A DNA stretch of 29,307 nt, taken from assembly GCA_964513905.1 (NCBI GenBank), contig CAZENS010000010.1:1-29307 (forward strand). The letters run 5' to 3'. Origin of the DNA: CAMEGH01 sp964513905 (GTDB lineage: Bacteria; Patescibacteriota; Saccharimonadia; Saccharimonadales; Saccharimonadaceae). The translations under genes and the position numbers were made by a program. How positions within the stretch are numbered: the stretch's first letter is position 1; every line of letters begins with the position of its first letter. Shown piece by piece: positions 21,800-29,289 of this stretch. Below the pieces are notes generated by a model that had not been told where the DNA came from, searched no databases, and was given only the letters and a program-made list of their open reading frames with translations.

Positions 21800-23302
21800 C
21801 TATAGGTCAATATCCGGGTAGGTTTCTTTGGTAACCTCATCAATGTCGTGGCGTAATTGCGGAAACGGCACGCCTTCTCTTGCGCTCACACCTTCAAATA
21901 TCCAAAAGACACGTTCACTCCAGCCCCATCCACATGCGGGTGGCATACCATACTCTAGCATTTCAACGTAATCTATATCTAGCATCATCGCTTCGTCATC
22001 ACCAGCGTCACGCATCTTCTGCTGTTCAACGAACCTTCCTAACTGATCAATCGGATCATTCAACTCCGAGAAACCATTACCTAGCTCGGATCCAGCAATC
22101 ACCGGCTGAAATCGCTCAACAACACGCTCGTCTTGCGGGCTAGTTTTTGCAAGCGGAGAAATAAACTTTGGCGTGTTAATTAGCCACACTGGCCCGGCAA
22201 CATCCTTTCGGATATTCTTCCATAGCTTATCAATACCGCGTGCACGATTTTCGGTTTTTTCAACCTCTAGGCCGTTATCTTTCAATGCTTGTTTTACATC
22301 ATCAAGCGAGCTGTTATACACGTCTATCCCGTAGCGTTTTTGTATAATATCTGCATAATCCCACGTTTCCCAAGGTTGGCTCATATCAACCGTAAACCCA
22401 CGAACGTTAAACGTTAAAGTGCCGAATGTTTTCTCTAAAATCGTACGGTACATGTCTTCCATAAAGTGCATGCCCTTTTGCCAATCCCAATACGACGCAT
22501 ACCACTCCATTGCCACATGCTCCGGAAGATGCTCATCTGTAAGCCCTTCATTACGAAAGCGAGGACCGATATCGTACACCTTCTCAAAACCAGCACCGAT
22601 TAATCGCTTTAATGGAAGCTCATGGCTAATTCTTAAATAAAAAGGCTGGCCATCGAGTGAATCCATACTAGTAACAAACGGGTTAGCGTCTGCTCCACCA
22701 GTTGTGTGCTCAAGAACTGGCACGTTAACTTCTATGAATCCGTTGGCGTTTAAGTAATCTCGGGTTGCCTGCCAAAATGTTGCTCGTCGCTCAAACCGCT
22801 TGCGAACATCCATATTCACATTCATATCAACATAGCGGCGACGGAAACGCTCTTCTTTGTTTTCTAACTTCTCAGGCATCGGACGCAAAGCCTTCGTGAG
22901 TAACCTTAGCTTTTTAACGCCGACTGATATTTCACCAGTTTTCGTTTTAATAACACTACCAGTTGACTGGATAAAATCTCCGGTATCAAGCAGTTTTAGC
23001 TGCTTCATGCCAAGCGTTCCACTTGCCGAATCAAGCTCGGCAACATCATCTTTTTGTAGATACAGCTGAACGTCCCCGCTCATGTCACGAAGCTTAATGA
23101 AAGCCAATTTTCCAAAACTTCGTATTGATACAATTCGCCCCACAACCGTAACAGTCGAGCCCTCAAGCTGGTTAAAATCATCAACCACCTCACGACACGT
23201 GTGCGTACGCGTACTATCCGCAGGGTACGCATTAACACCAAGCTGCTTTAGTGCATCAAGTTTGCGTAGTCTCTCGTTTCTGTAGTCCTGTAATGTAGCC
23301 AT
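21800..23302 (-). CDS. lysS: Lysyl-tRNA synthetase, class II
   Basis: 500 residues, standard length. The OB-fold anticodon-binding domain (about 50-140) contains VVGRIVSIRSFGKLAFIKL. Catalytic motifs are FRRRYVDMN and GFIEVNVPVLEHTTGGADANPF (motif 1 region), then RISHELPLKRLIGAGFEKVYDIG followed by RFRNEGLTDEHLPEHVAMEWY (motif 2). Motif 3 is divergent: GMPPACGWGWSERVFWIFEG replaces the common GLPPTGGLGIGIDRL, but the key Arg is kept. ATG 23302 lies nine bases after an extended -10 box; a GAGG sits in that interval, so the transcript is leaderless or has a leader of two or three bases, and the GAGG may not be transcribed. The methyltransferase gene follows at once. Confidence 0.95.
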   Translation of the reverse strand: MATLQDYRNERLRKLDALKQLGVNAYPADSTRTHTCREVVDDFNQLEGSTVTVVGRIVSIRSFGKLAFIKLRDMSGDVQLYLQKDDVAELDSASGTLGMKQLKLLDTGDFIQSTGSVIKTKTGEISVGVKKLRLLTKALRPMPEKLENKEERFRRRYVDMNVNMDVRKRFERRATFWQATRDYLNANGFIEVNVPVLEHTTGGADANPFVTSMDSLDGQPFYLRISHELPLKRLIGAGFEKVYDIGPRFRNEGLTDEHLPEHVAMEWYASYWDWQKGMHFMEDMYRTILEKTFGTLTFNVRGFTVDMSQPWETWDYADIIQKRYGIDVYNSSLDDVKQALKDNGLEVEKTENRARGIDKLWKNIRKDVAGPVWLINTPKFISPLAKTSPQDERVVERFQPVIAGSELGNGFSELNDPIDQLGRFVEQQKMRDAGDDEAMMLDIDYVEMLEYGMPPACGWGWSERVFWIFEGVSAREGVPFPQLRHDIDEVTKETYPDIDL

Positions 23303-23311
23303 AATTACCTC

Positions 23312-23320
23312 ATTATATCA
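23312..23320 (-). promoter_or_regulatory. lysS: Extended -10 promoter of lysS, nearly leaderless
   Basis: Minus strand TGA-TATAAT, nine bases before ATG 23302, in the 67-base gap after greA. The lysS/methyltransferase pair is thus its own transcription unit. Confidence 0.5.
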
Positions 23321-23369
23321 CCTGCAAGACGGCGTATGCAAAAATCAAAACTACACCAAGATATTCTAT

Positions 23370-23825
23370 TTAGTGAATAGCCTGAACAGTGTAAGAAAGT
23401 TCACCCTTGGGCGTTGAGATCACGACCGTTTCGTTAACTTTTTTACCCATAAGAGCCTGGCCAATAGGAGATTCATCACTCACCTTACCTTCTAGCGGAT
23501 CAGCTTCAACAGGACCGACAACAGTATAGGTAACTGTTTTTGATTTTATCTTTAAATCAACCGTTGAGCCAAGGCTAACTTCGTCCTTGCTCTTAGATTC
23601 AATAATCTCAACATTCTGCAAGATATTCTCAATCTCGGCAATGCGAGTCTCTACCACACCCTGATCTTCACGCGCAGCGTCATACTCTGCATTTTCGCTT
23701 AAATCTCCGTAGTCACGCGCTTCTGCGATTTTCTCTGCGATTTCACCACGTCGCCCCTTTAAAGCCTCAATTTCTTTCTCGAGCTCTTTTTTGCCTTCTG
23801 CTGTTAGCTTGTAAACTTTTTTCAT
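23370..23825 (-). CDS. greA: Transcription elongation factor GreA
   Basis: 151 residues. GreA rescues backtracked RNA polymerase by promoting cleavage of the 3' RNA end. The N-terminal coiled coil starts MKKVYKLTAEGKKELEKEIE and carries the tip motif ARDYGDLSENAEYDAAR with the acidic residues that coordinate magnesium in the secondary channel. The C-terminal FKBP-like domain (about 80-151) has SPIGQALMGKKVNETV. Length is slightly below the usual 158. ATG 23825 is preceded by AAAAGGAT. A perfect 16-base palindrome lies 19 bases upstream, over the likely promoter. Confidence 0.96.
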   Translation of the reverse strand: MKKVYKLTAEGKKELEKEIEALKGRRGEIAEKIAEARDYGDLSENAEYDAAREDQGVVETRIAEIENILQNVEIIESKSKDEVSLGSTVDLKIKSKTVTYTVVGPVEADPLEGKVSDESPIGQALMGKKVNETVVISTPKGELSYTVQAIH

Positions 23826-23844
23826 ACTTATATCCTTTTATACA

Positions 23845-23860
23845 AGACCAAGCTTGGTCT
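23845..23860. promoter_or_regulatory. Perfect 16-bp palindrome upstream of greA
   Basis: AGACCAAGCTTGGTCT reads the same on both strands. On the minus strand it is followed by TG-TATAAA (a -10-like box at 23842-23837) and preceded by GATAAT (23873-23868), so it lies on or beside the greA promoter whichever box is used. It has no loop and no U run, which fits a dimer operator better than a terminator. No regulator can be named. Confidence 0.45.
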
Positions 23861-23907
23861 GAAAACTATTATCTATTGTAATGAGGTCACACACCCTCTC
23901 TTTTTAG

Positions 23908-25152
23908 TTACTTTAGTGTAGCAAGCAACTCATCTGGCGTCAAGAGTTGCGTATTATCATCGCCCCTGTTCTTGAGCTCGTACTTGCCCTCTCCTAGCAA
24001 ACGATCGCTGACTGTAAGTATTTTCGGTATCCCCATCAGCTCAGCGTCGGTAAATTTCTCTCCAGGGCGAACCTCCCTATCGTCATAAAGCACTTCCACA
24101 CCGGCCGAAGTTAATTTTTCGTACATATCATCTGCTGCATTAACCGCAGATTCACCGCCAATTCTTACTAAATACACCTGGTACGGCGCGATTTCTTCTG
24201 GCCAGACAAGACCTTTGTCATCGGCAAAAATCTCTGCTATCAACCCCATGAGTCGGCTAGGACCAATGCCGTAACTACCCATAAAAACCAATTTTCTATC
24301 GCCATTCTCGTCCGTGTAATACAAATCTAATGCGCCTGAGAACTTCTCACCCAGTGTAAAGATATTTCCTACTTCTACAGCCCTCTTCTTTATTAGTTCA
24401 TCAGAAGAGATTCCCAGTGTGTTCAGAACTTCATCAGTATACACCTCTTCATTTAGAGCTATCTTTTTGCCCTCGTGAACATAAATAACATCTTCGCCAA
24501 CGTCGCTAATCGTCTGAAACTCATGACTAAAATCAGAAAAGCTACCACCGCTTGCGAATGTTTTATAGGTGATATTACCCACGCCCAAGCGAGCATATAT
24601 TTTATGATAGGCCTCGACCACTTGCTCGTAGAACACATCGTGCTCCTGACGATTCCTTGAGAAGCTATACAAATCTTTCATCCAAAACTCACGACCACGC
24701 ATCAAACCACTTTTACTACGCAGCTCGTTTCGGAACTTAATTTGAAATTGATACGGATAGACAGGGAGGTCTTTATAGCTATGAATAAAATTCTTCATAA
24801 GATTGGTTATCGGCTCCTCGTGCGTTGGCGCCAGGCCAAGTTCAGTACCATTGGCCAAATGAGTTTTAAACCATACGTCCATCACCTCATCGCTCCAACG
24901 GTCAGACGCACGCCACACATCAGAAGACTGTAGCGCCGTTAGGCTTAGTTCATTGCCGCCAATTGCGTTCATTTCTTCTCGAACAACCTGCATAATTTTA
25001 TCGAGTACGCGCTTACCGAGTGGAAGATAGTCATACACACCCGCCATCTCTTTTGCGATAAAGCCAGCCCTAATCAATAGTTGCGCATTTTTTGCAACCT
25101 CATCCGCTGGGCTTGTCTTGCTTGTTTTTGTAAAAAGATGTGTTCTTCGCAT
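23908..25152 (-). CDS. proS: Prolyl-tRNA synthetase, short form without editing domain
   Basis: 414 residues from ATG 25152. The frame is open 23 codons further upstream, but that part is Cys/Phe-rich, unlike ProRS, and lies before the promoter. Seen: MRRTHLFTKTSKTSPADEV start, TSLQ-type TALQSSDVW, APTHEEPIT, motif 2 FRNELRSKSGLMRGREFWMKD, and motif 3 GSYGIGPSRLMG, followed by an anticodon-binding domain (about 325-414) with EVLYDDREVRPGEKFTDAELMG. Usual bacterial ProRS is about 570 residues because of the INS domain, which clears mischarged Ala-tRNA-Pro; here SDFSHEFQTISDVGEDVIYV runs on with only a short linker to motif 3, so INS is absent. Proofreading must be lost or done by a separate protein. 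The -10 box is nine bases upstream. Confidence 0.95.
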   Translation of the reverse strand: MRRTHLFTKTSKTSPADEVAKNAQLLIRAGFIAKEMAGVYDYLPLGKRVLDKIMQVVREEMNAIGGNELSLTALQSSDVWRASDRWSDEVMDVWFKTHLANGTELGLAPTHEEPITNLMKNFIHSYKDLPVYPYQFQIKFRNELRSKSGLMRGREFWMKDLYSFSRNRQEHDVFYEQVVEAYHKIYARLGVGNITYKTFASGGSFSDFSHEFQTISDVGEDVIYVHEGKKIALNEEVYTDEVLNTLGISSDELIKKRAVEVGNIFTLGEKFSGALDLYYTDENGDRKLVFMGSYGIGPSRLMGLIAEIFADDKGLVWPEEIAPYQVYLVRIGGESAVNAADDMYEKLTSAGVEVLYDDREVRPGEKFTDAELMGIPKILTVSDRLLGEGKYELKNRGDDNTQLLTPDELLATLK

Positions 25153-25161
25153 AATAGCTAC

Positions 25162-25170
25162 ATTATAGCA
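25162..25170 (-). promoter_or_regulatory. proS: Extended -10 promoter of proS, nearly leaderless
   Basis: Minus strand TGC-TATAAT, nine bases before ATG 25152, in the 22-base gap after the CPBP gene. No Shine-Dalgarno in between, so a leader of at most three bases is predicted. Confidence 0.5.
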
Positions 25171-25174
25171 GAAT

Positions 25175-25975
25175 TTATATTGGCAGAAGGCTCGATGCAA
25201 CAAACAGCAATAAAAATGCAATACAGTTTTTTATGACATGAACAAATACACCCGCCCAAATACTTTTTGTGTATTCACGCAAGACACCCATTCCAAGCGC
25301 TAGAGCAAACGTATTAATTGCGACGTTCCACTGCAAATCCTCAATTTTTCCAAAACCAAGATGCAGTGCCGCAAACAGGAGCGATGTAAGTACTACCGTA
25401 GCAACCGCAGGTAAGAATGAGCGTAATTTTGCATATAAATATCCTCTAAATAATAGCTCCTCTGCCACTGGAGCAACAACCACAAGAGTCAAAAATATCA
25501 ATAACAGCTGCCAATATGAATAATCGACCCCTCTATCGAAAGGAATACTTTGAGTCTGGAGAGGATCAAATCCACTAAATAGCGCCGAAGCAGCCAAGAT
25601 ACCCAAAATAGATAATATAGAAGTTACAATCAATGCCAGCGGAGCCAAGCCAATATCTCTTAGAGTTGGTCCCACCTGCACTCCTAACTCGACCTTTGTA
25701 GTGTTTCGTTTGAATAGTTTTTTTGGCACATAAATAGCCACAGCCAGCGACGCAACATAAACAACACCAGAGACCACCGTCGATAACACAACTGAGTCAA
25801 CACTGACTTGCGGCAGGCTAAACTGCAACCAAAGATACTTCATGCCAATCATAACGCCCATTAGTGCAAACTGCGCTGCATAAAATGCCGCTGCTACCCA
25901 AACCAAGAATGCCACCGCATAGATAATCTTATTGCTTACTGAAATTCTCTCGGCACTTTTTTGAATATCATCCAT
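25175..25975 (-). CDS. CPBP-family intramembrane glutamic protease, copy 2
   Basis: 266 residues with about seven or eight membrane helices. The three CPBP/Rce1 catalytic motifs are present: EExxxR in EELLFRGYL (172-177), FxxxH in FAALH (201-205) and HxxxN in HVIKN (246-250). Rce1-like enzymes cleave inside the membrane; in bacteria they serve in peptide maturation, bacteriocin self-protection or surface-protein processing. It is paralogous to the preceding gene: WNVAI-TF, GVLRE, WAG-VHVIKN-IAF blocks align one to one. ATG 25975 lies five bases after the stop of copy 1, with AGG sequences nearby. The substrate is unknown; the location between rseP and proS suggests envelope duties. Confidence 0.92.
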   Translation of the reverse strand: MDDIQKSAERISVSNKIIYAVAFLVWVAAAFYAAQFALMGVMIGMKYLWLQFSLPQVSVDSVVLSTVVSGVVYVASLAVAIYVPKKLFKRNTTKVELGVQVGPTLRDIGLAPLALIVTSILSILGILAASALFSGFDPLQTQSIPFDRGVDYSYWQLLLIFLTLVVVAPVAEELLFRGYLYAKLRSFLPAVATVVLTSLLFAALHLGFGKIEDLQWNVAINTFALALGMGVLREYTKSIWAGVFVHVIKNCIAFLLLFVASSLLPI

Positions 25976-25980
25976 CCTGC

Positions 25981-26808
25981 CTAGTACCCCATTCCCGGAG
26001 ACACTACCGGCATGACAAACATAAAGAAAAACGCAATTGAATTTTTAATCATATGTACAAGAATACCCGCCCAGACTCCTCCAGTCTTCTCGCGTAATAT
26101 TCCGAGCCATATCGACAAAAAGAATGTATCAATAGCAACGTTCCACTGCCACTCATCAAGGCGACCAATACCAAGATGCAGTGCGCTAAATGTAATCGCC
26201 GTAATAAGATATGTTGGCCAAGCAGGCATTCGTTTACGCAGCATCCCGTGCAGATAGCCCCTAAATAGCACCTCTTCTACAATTGGAACGACAATCGTAA
26301 GTGTTACATACGCTAAAATTAGCTCATATCGTTGCGTAATAAATTCACTATCAATACCAACACTTTGATCTGTTGTTAGGTTAAGGCTAGGAAAAATTTG
26401 GCCAATAACCGCAATCATAAATACAGAAGTAAAAAAGGCTGCGATATAAAATAATGGCGCCAGCATAACATCTCGCCACGTAGGCAAGAGCTCTTTTAGT
26501 CCAAGTGTTGCTCGTTTAATCTTCGTCCGAAAAAGCCAAAACGGAACACCAAGCGCTATCAATAATGTAGCACTGTGTATGATTGCACCAACCACTGCCT
26601 GCAATACCGACTCGCCTACTAATACTAATAAGTTAACACCCGTCAGCGCTACGAGCTGCAAAATACTCAGTATAATAAAGTTAGCTACATAAAAACTTAC
26701 AATAACCCAAAGTGGTACACCGATCGCTAGCAAAGCAATTCGTAAAGCTGGTCGTTTTTTTATATGCTCAAAAAAACGCACCCTTTGTTTTTCAGAAACA
26801 CCTTGCAT
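25981..26808 (-). CDS. CPBP-family intramembrane glutamic protease, copy 1
   Basis: 275 residues. Cytoplasmic basic N-terminus (KQRVRFFEHIKKRP), then about seven or eight membrane helices. Motifs: EExxxR in EEVLFRGYL (178-183), FSALH (207-211) and HMIKN (252-256), all intact. Its ATG overlaps the rseP stop (TAATG), so translation is coupled to that of the site-2 protease. It is a diverged tandem duplicate of the next gene, too different at DNA level to be recent. A chain of three membrane proteases (RseP, CPBP, CPBP) results, which may act in sequence on the same kind of substrates; this is an inference from gene order. Confidence 0.92.
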   Translation of the reverse strand: MQGVSEKQRVRFFEHIKKRPALRIALLAIGVPLWVIVSFYVANFIILSILQLVALTGVNLLVLVGESVLQAVVGAIIHSATLLIALGVPFWLFRTKIKRATLGLKELLPTWRDVMLAPLFYIAAFFTSVFMIAVIGQIFPSLNLTTDQSVGIDSEFITQRYELILAYVTLTIVVPIVEEVLFRGYLHGMLRKRMPAWPTYLITAITFSALHLGIGRLDEWQWNVAIDTFFLSIWLGILREKTGGVWAGILVHMIKNSIAFFFMFVMPVVSPGMGY

Positions 26809-27992
26809 TACTGCAGTACCTTGCCTATATCGGCCACTGTAATAACGACCATAAGCGCCAGCAGAACCAACATGCCAACAGCCTGAATATTCTCTTCTTT
26901 CTCTCGTGTTAGCTCTTCTTTCCTCAGTTTAAAGATTGTCATAATAAGCCACCTGCCGCCATCTAGCGCGGGAATAGGTAGAATATTCATTACGGCAAGG
27001 CTTAGCGAGATAATCGCTGTTAGAAAAATGATTGCCCCAAAACCAGCTTGGCTCATTTGTGGGAAAATAACACCCAATATTCCAACCGGACCTGCAACGC
27101 CCTGACTGACTTCGTTAATCTTTTCACCGCCCTGCTTTCGCACTGCATCGTCTGCACTAAACTTATCGACTATACCCGTCGTAATCTTAACGAGCATATC
27201 TCCAATTCCCTGCAGCGTAACAGCTGTTAGCTGAACTGTAGTGCCAACGCCAACAATCGGTGCCGACCACGTAGCATATATCGCCTCACTCGCCTGTCGC
27301 CCCGACACACTCACGCCCAACTTTGGCTCCCCATTCTTTTTGCTAAACTCCTCCAGGTTAGCAACGACCGTTCGCTCTTCTCCGTCGCGTTCAATCGTGA
27401 TAGTCATCTCATCGGCGGTTTGTCGCTTTACTGTCTCAACCACTTGGGAGCTAGTATCCATTACGCTATTGTTAATCTTTTTGATATCATCGCCCGTACG
27501 CAGCCCCGCTTTGTGCGCAACAGAATTGTCCTCAATACCTACAACGGTAATCTCTGACGGACTTTTAACAACCATTCTTGTGTCCGATGGAATATGGAAC
27601 TGATTATCAATTATCTTCGGTAAACCAATCCAGGCTAGAACTGTAAGTAATATAGCCGCAACCAACCAGTTTACTGCCACACCTGCAAACAATATCCTTG
27701 TCTTCGCCCAGTACGATGCGGCACCGTAATCACCTTTTTTATTGGCGCTATTGTATTCGCCCTTTAATCGGACAAAACCACCAAGCGGCAACCAGTTCCA
27801 ACTAAACTCAACATTGTTACCAAGAAAACTGCGTTTAACTTTCTTGCTATACGCTTTTGGTGGAAACCCAACCCCAAACTCCTTGACCACGACACCATTT
27901 CGTCGCGCTACAATAGCATGGCCAAGCTCGTGCACAACCACCAAAAAAATAAGTACCAATAGGCCAATTATTACGCCAATTACTATATCCAT
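26808..27992 (-). CDS. rseP: Site-2 zinc metalloprotease, RseP family
   Basis: 394 residues. This intramembrane protease cuts transmembrane segments of regulators or leftover signal peptides. Zinc motif HELGH (21-25) sits in the first helix; the second motif NILPIPALDGG (336-346) supplies the Asp ligand in a later helix. One PDZ domain (about 145-212) has KAGLRTGDDIKKIN; the GxxxN-type block AGVAVNWLVA follows the GGFVRLKGE loop. One PDZ domain (as in monoderm RasP) and not two (as in E. coli RseP) fits a Gram-positive-like envelope. Start ATG 27992 directly abuts the uppS stop. No anti-sigma factor gene is in the window, so its substrates are open. Confidence 0.95.
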   Translation of the reverse strand: MDIVIGVIIGLLVLIFLVVVHELGHAIVARRNGVVVKEFGVGFPPKAYSKKVKRSFLGNNVEFSWNWLPLGGFVRLKGEYNSANKKGDYGAASYWAKTRILFAGVAVNWLVAAILLTVLAWIGLPKIIDNQFHIPSDTRMVVKSPSEITVVGIEDNSVAHKAGLRTGDDIKKINNSVMDTSSQVVETVKRQTADEMTITIERDGEERTVVANLEEFSKKNGEPKLGVSVSGRQASEAIYATWSAPIVGVGTTVQLTAVTLQGIGDMLVKITTGIVDKFSADDAVRKQGGEKINEVSQGVAGPVGILGVIFPQMSQAGFGAIIFLTAIISLSLAVMNILPIPALDGGRWLIMTIFKLRKEELTREKEENIQAVGMLVLLALMVVITVADIGKVLQ

Positions 27993-28691
27993 TTACTTCC
28001 CAAATCTTCTATTTCGATTAGTGTATTCCTCTATAATACCGCTTACGTCTTCTTTTGTCATGTCTGGCCATGGCTTATCGATAAATAACAGTTCGCTATA
28101 CGCCGCCCTCCATAACATAAAATTACTCAGTCGTTGCTCACCGCTGGTGCGTACAACCATATCAATCGCTGGAATATCTGCCGCATACAGATTGTCTTCA
28201 ATCATCTTTGCCGTAATATCATCACTCGACACCCCAGACTGAACAATATTCTTACAAGCGTCGATAATCTCTTGCTGACCACCGTAATTAAAACATAGCG
28301 CAAGCGTACCGCCCGTATTATTGGCAGTTATCTTTTCTGCATTGTCTATGGCTTTTAGGATTTTTTCACTCACACCTTCACGAGAGCCAAGAATTCGCAA
28401 CCGTATATTATTCTCTGTAAACTTTGGGAGATCCGATGATAATAATCGTAAAACAAGCCCCATAAGTCGCCCGACCTCATCGCTTGATCTGTTCCAGTTT
28501 TCAGTGCTAAAAATATACGCACTCATATATGTAACACCGGCGCTAAACGTTGCCTGTGCAACATCTTGTATGGCGTTGTACCCCGCCATATGACCCTCAT
28601 ATGCTGGCAATCCGTGTGCTTTTGCCCAGCGTCGATTTCCGTCAACGATATACCCAATATGCGTAGGAATCGCACTCTCCTCGTTGCCCAT
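27993..28691 (-). CDS. uppS: Isoprenyl transferase (undecaprenyl diphosphate synthase)
   Basis: 232 residues, usual for cis-prenyltransferases. It extends farnesyl diphosphate with isopentenyl units to the C55 carrier used for wall and glycan synthesis. Catalytic block HIGYIVDGNRRWAK with Asp17, the FSTENWNRSS block, and DMVVRTSGEQRLSNFMLW (substrate-binding Arg, Ser, Asn) are intact; the E-L-LF-D-P-WPD block near the C-terminus is also present. ATG 28691 is five bases past the frr stop and has only a weak GGTG. The usual neighbours cdsA and dxr are missing downstream. Since dxr is also not seen elsewhere in the window, isopentenyl precursors may come from elsewhere, possibly the host. Confidence 0.96.
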   Translation of the reverse strand: MGNEESAIPTHIGYIVDGNRRWAKAHGLPAYEGHMAGYNAIQDVAQATFSAGVTYMSAYIFSTENWNRSSDEVGRLMGLVLRLLSSDLPKFTENNIRLRILGSREGVSEKILKAIDNAEKITANNTGGTLALCFNYGGQQEIIDACKNIVQSGVSSDDITAKMIEDNLYAADIPAIDMVVRTSGEQRLSNFMLWRAAYSELLFIDKPWPDMTKEDVSGIIEEYTNRNRRFGK

Positions 28692-28696
28692 AATAG

Positions 28697-29251
28697 CTAC
28701 ACCGTAAGAATATCTTGTTCTTTTTGCTTGAACGCAGCGTCAATCTTCGCCTGAAAATCAGACATAAGGCCATCAATCTCCTGCTGAATGCGCTTTTGAT
28801 CATCCTCTGAAATATCTTTTGCGTCCTTCATGCGCTTAGCTTCTTTTAGCGCATCTTGGCGAACGTTTCGAAGTGCAATTCGGACCTCTTCAACTTTTTC
28901 ACTTGCAACTTTTACCATTTGCTTTCGACGTTCTTCGGTGAGTGCAGGAACCGGCACACGCACCACCCGGCCATCGTCAGACGGATTAAAGCCGAGACTT
29001 TGATTATCGCGAATCGCCGCTGTAATTGTTGTAATATGACTAGGATCATATGGAGTAACGAGTAACATTTGCGCCTCTGGTGCGGTAATATGAGCAACCT
29101 GTTCTAATGGCATAATTGTGCCATATGCATCAATCCGAACCCCATCAAGCATACTCGTATGAGCTCGACCGGTTCGCACTTTCTTTAGTTCCTCTTCGTA
29201 GTGAACAAACACATTGTTCATCTTCTCTTCGTACGGCTTCGTATCAAACAT
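28697..29251 (-). CDS. frr: Ribosome recycling factor
   Basis: 184 residues, canonical length. With EF-G it splits post-termination ribosomes. Seen: KVRTGRAHTSMLDGVRIDAYG, PLEQVAHITAPEAQMLLVTPYD, IRDNQSLGFNPSDDGRVVRVPVPALTEERR, and the long helical C-terminus ending RIQQEIDGLMSDFQAKID. ATG 29251 follows TTGGAGAG. It is the first gene of the frr-uppS-rseP-CPBP-CPBP transcript, with an extended -10 box 29 bases upstream. With prfB, hpf and three synthetases in the same window it adds to a dense translation gene set. Confidence 0.97.
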   Translation of the reverse strand: MFDTKPYEEKMNNVFVHYEEELKKVRTGRAHTSMLDGVRIDAYGTIMPLEQVAHITAPEAQMLLVTPYDPSHITTITAAIRDNQSLGFNPSDDGRVVRVPVPALTEERRKQMVKVASEKVEEVRIALRNVRQDALKEAKRMKDAKDISEDDQKRIQQEIDGLMSDFQAKIDAAFKQKEQDILTV

Positions 29252-29280
29252 ATTCTCTCCAATTTATTTTTCTACTGTTT

Positions 29281-29289
29281 AGTATATCA
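29281..29289 (-). promoter_or_regulatory. frr: Extended -10 promoter of the frr operon
   Basis: Minus strand TGA-TATACT, the same nine bases as before hpf. The -35 position falls at the window edge. The leader would be about 23 bases and includes the GGAGAG ribosome site. Confidence 0.5.

Noticed and set aside
25153..25221. 23-codon N-terminal extension of ProRS
   Set aside because: The segment is Cys/Phe-rich, unlike ProRS, and the -10 box lies inside it just before ATG 25152.
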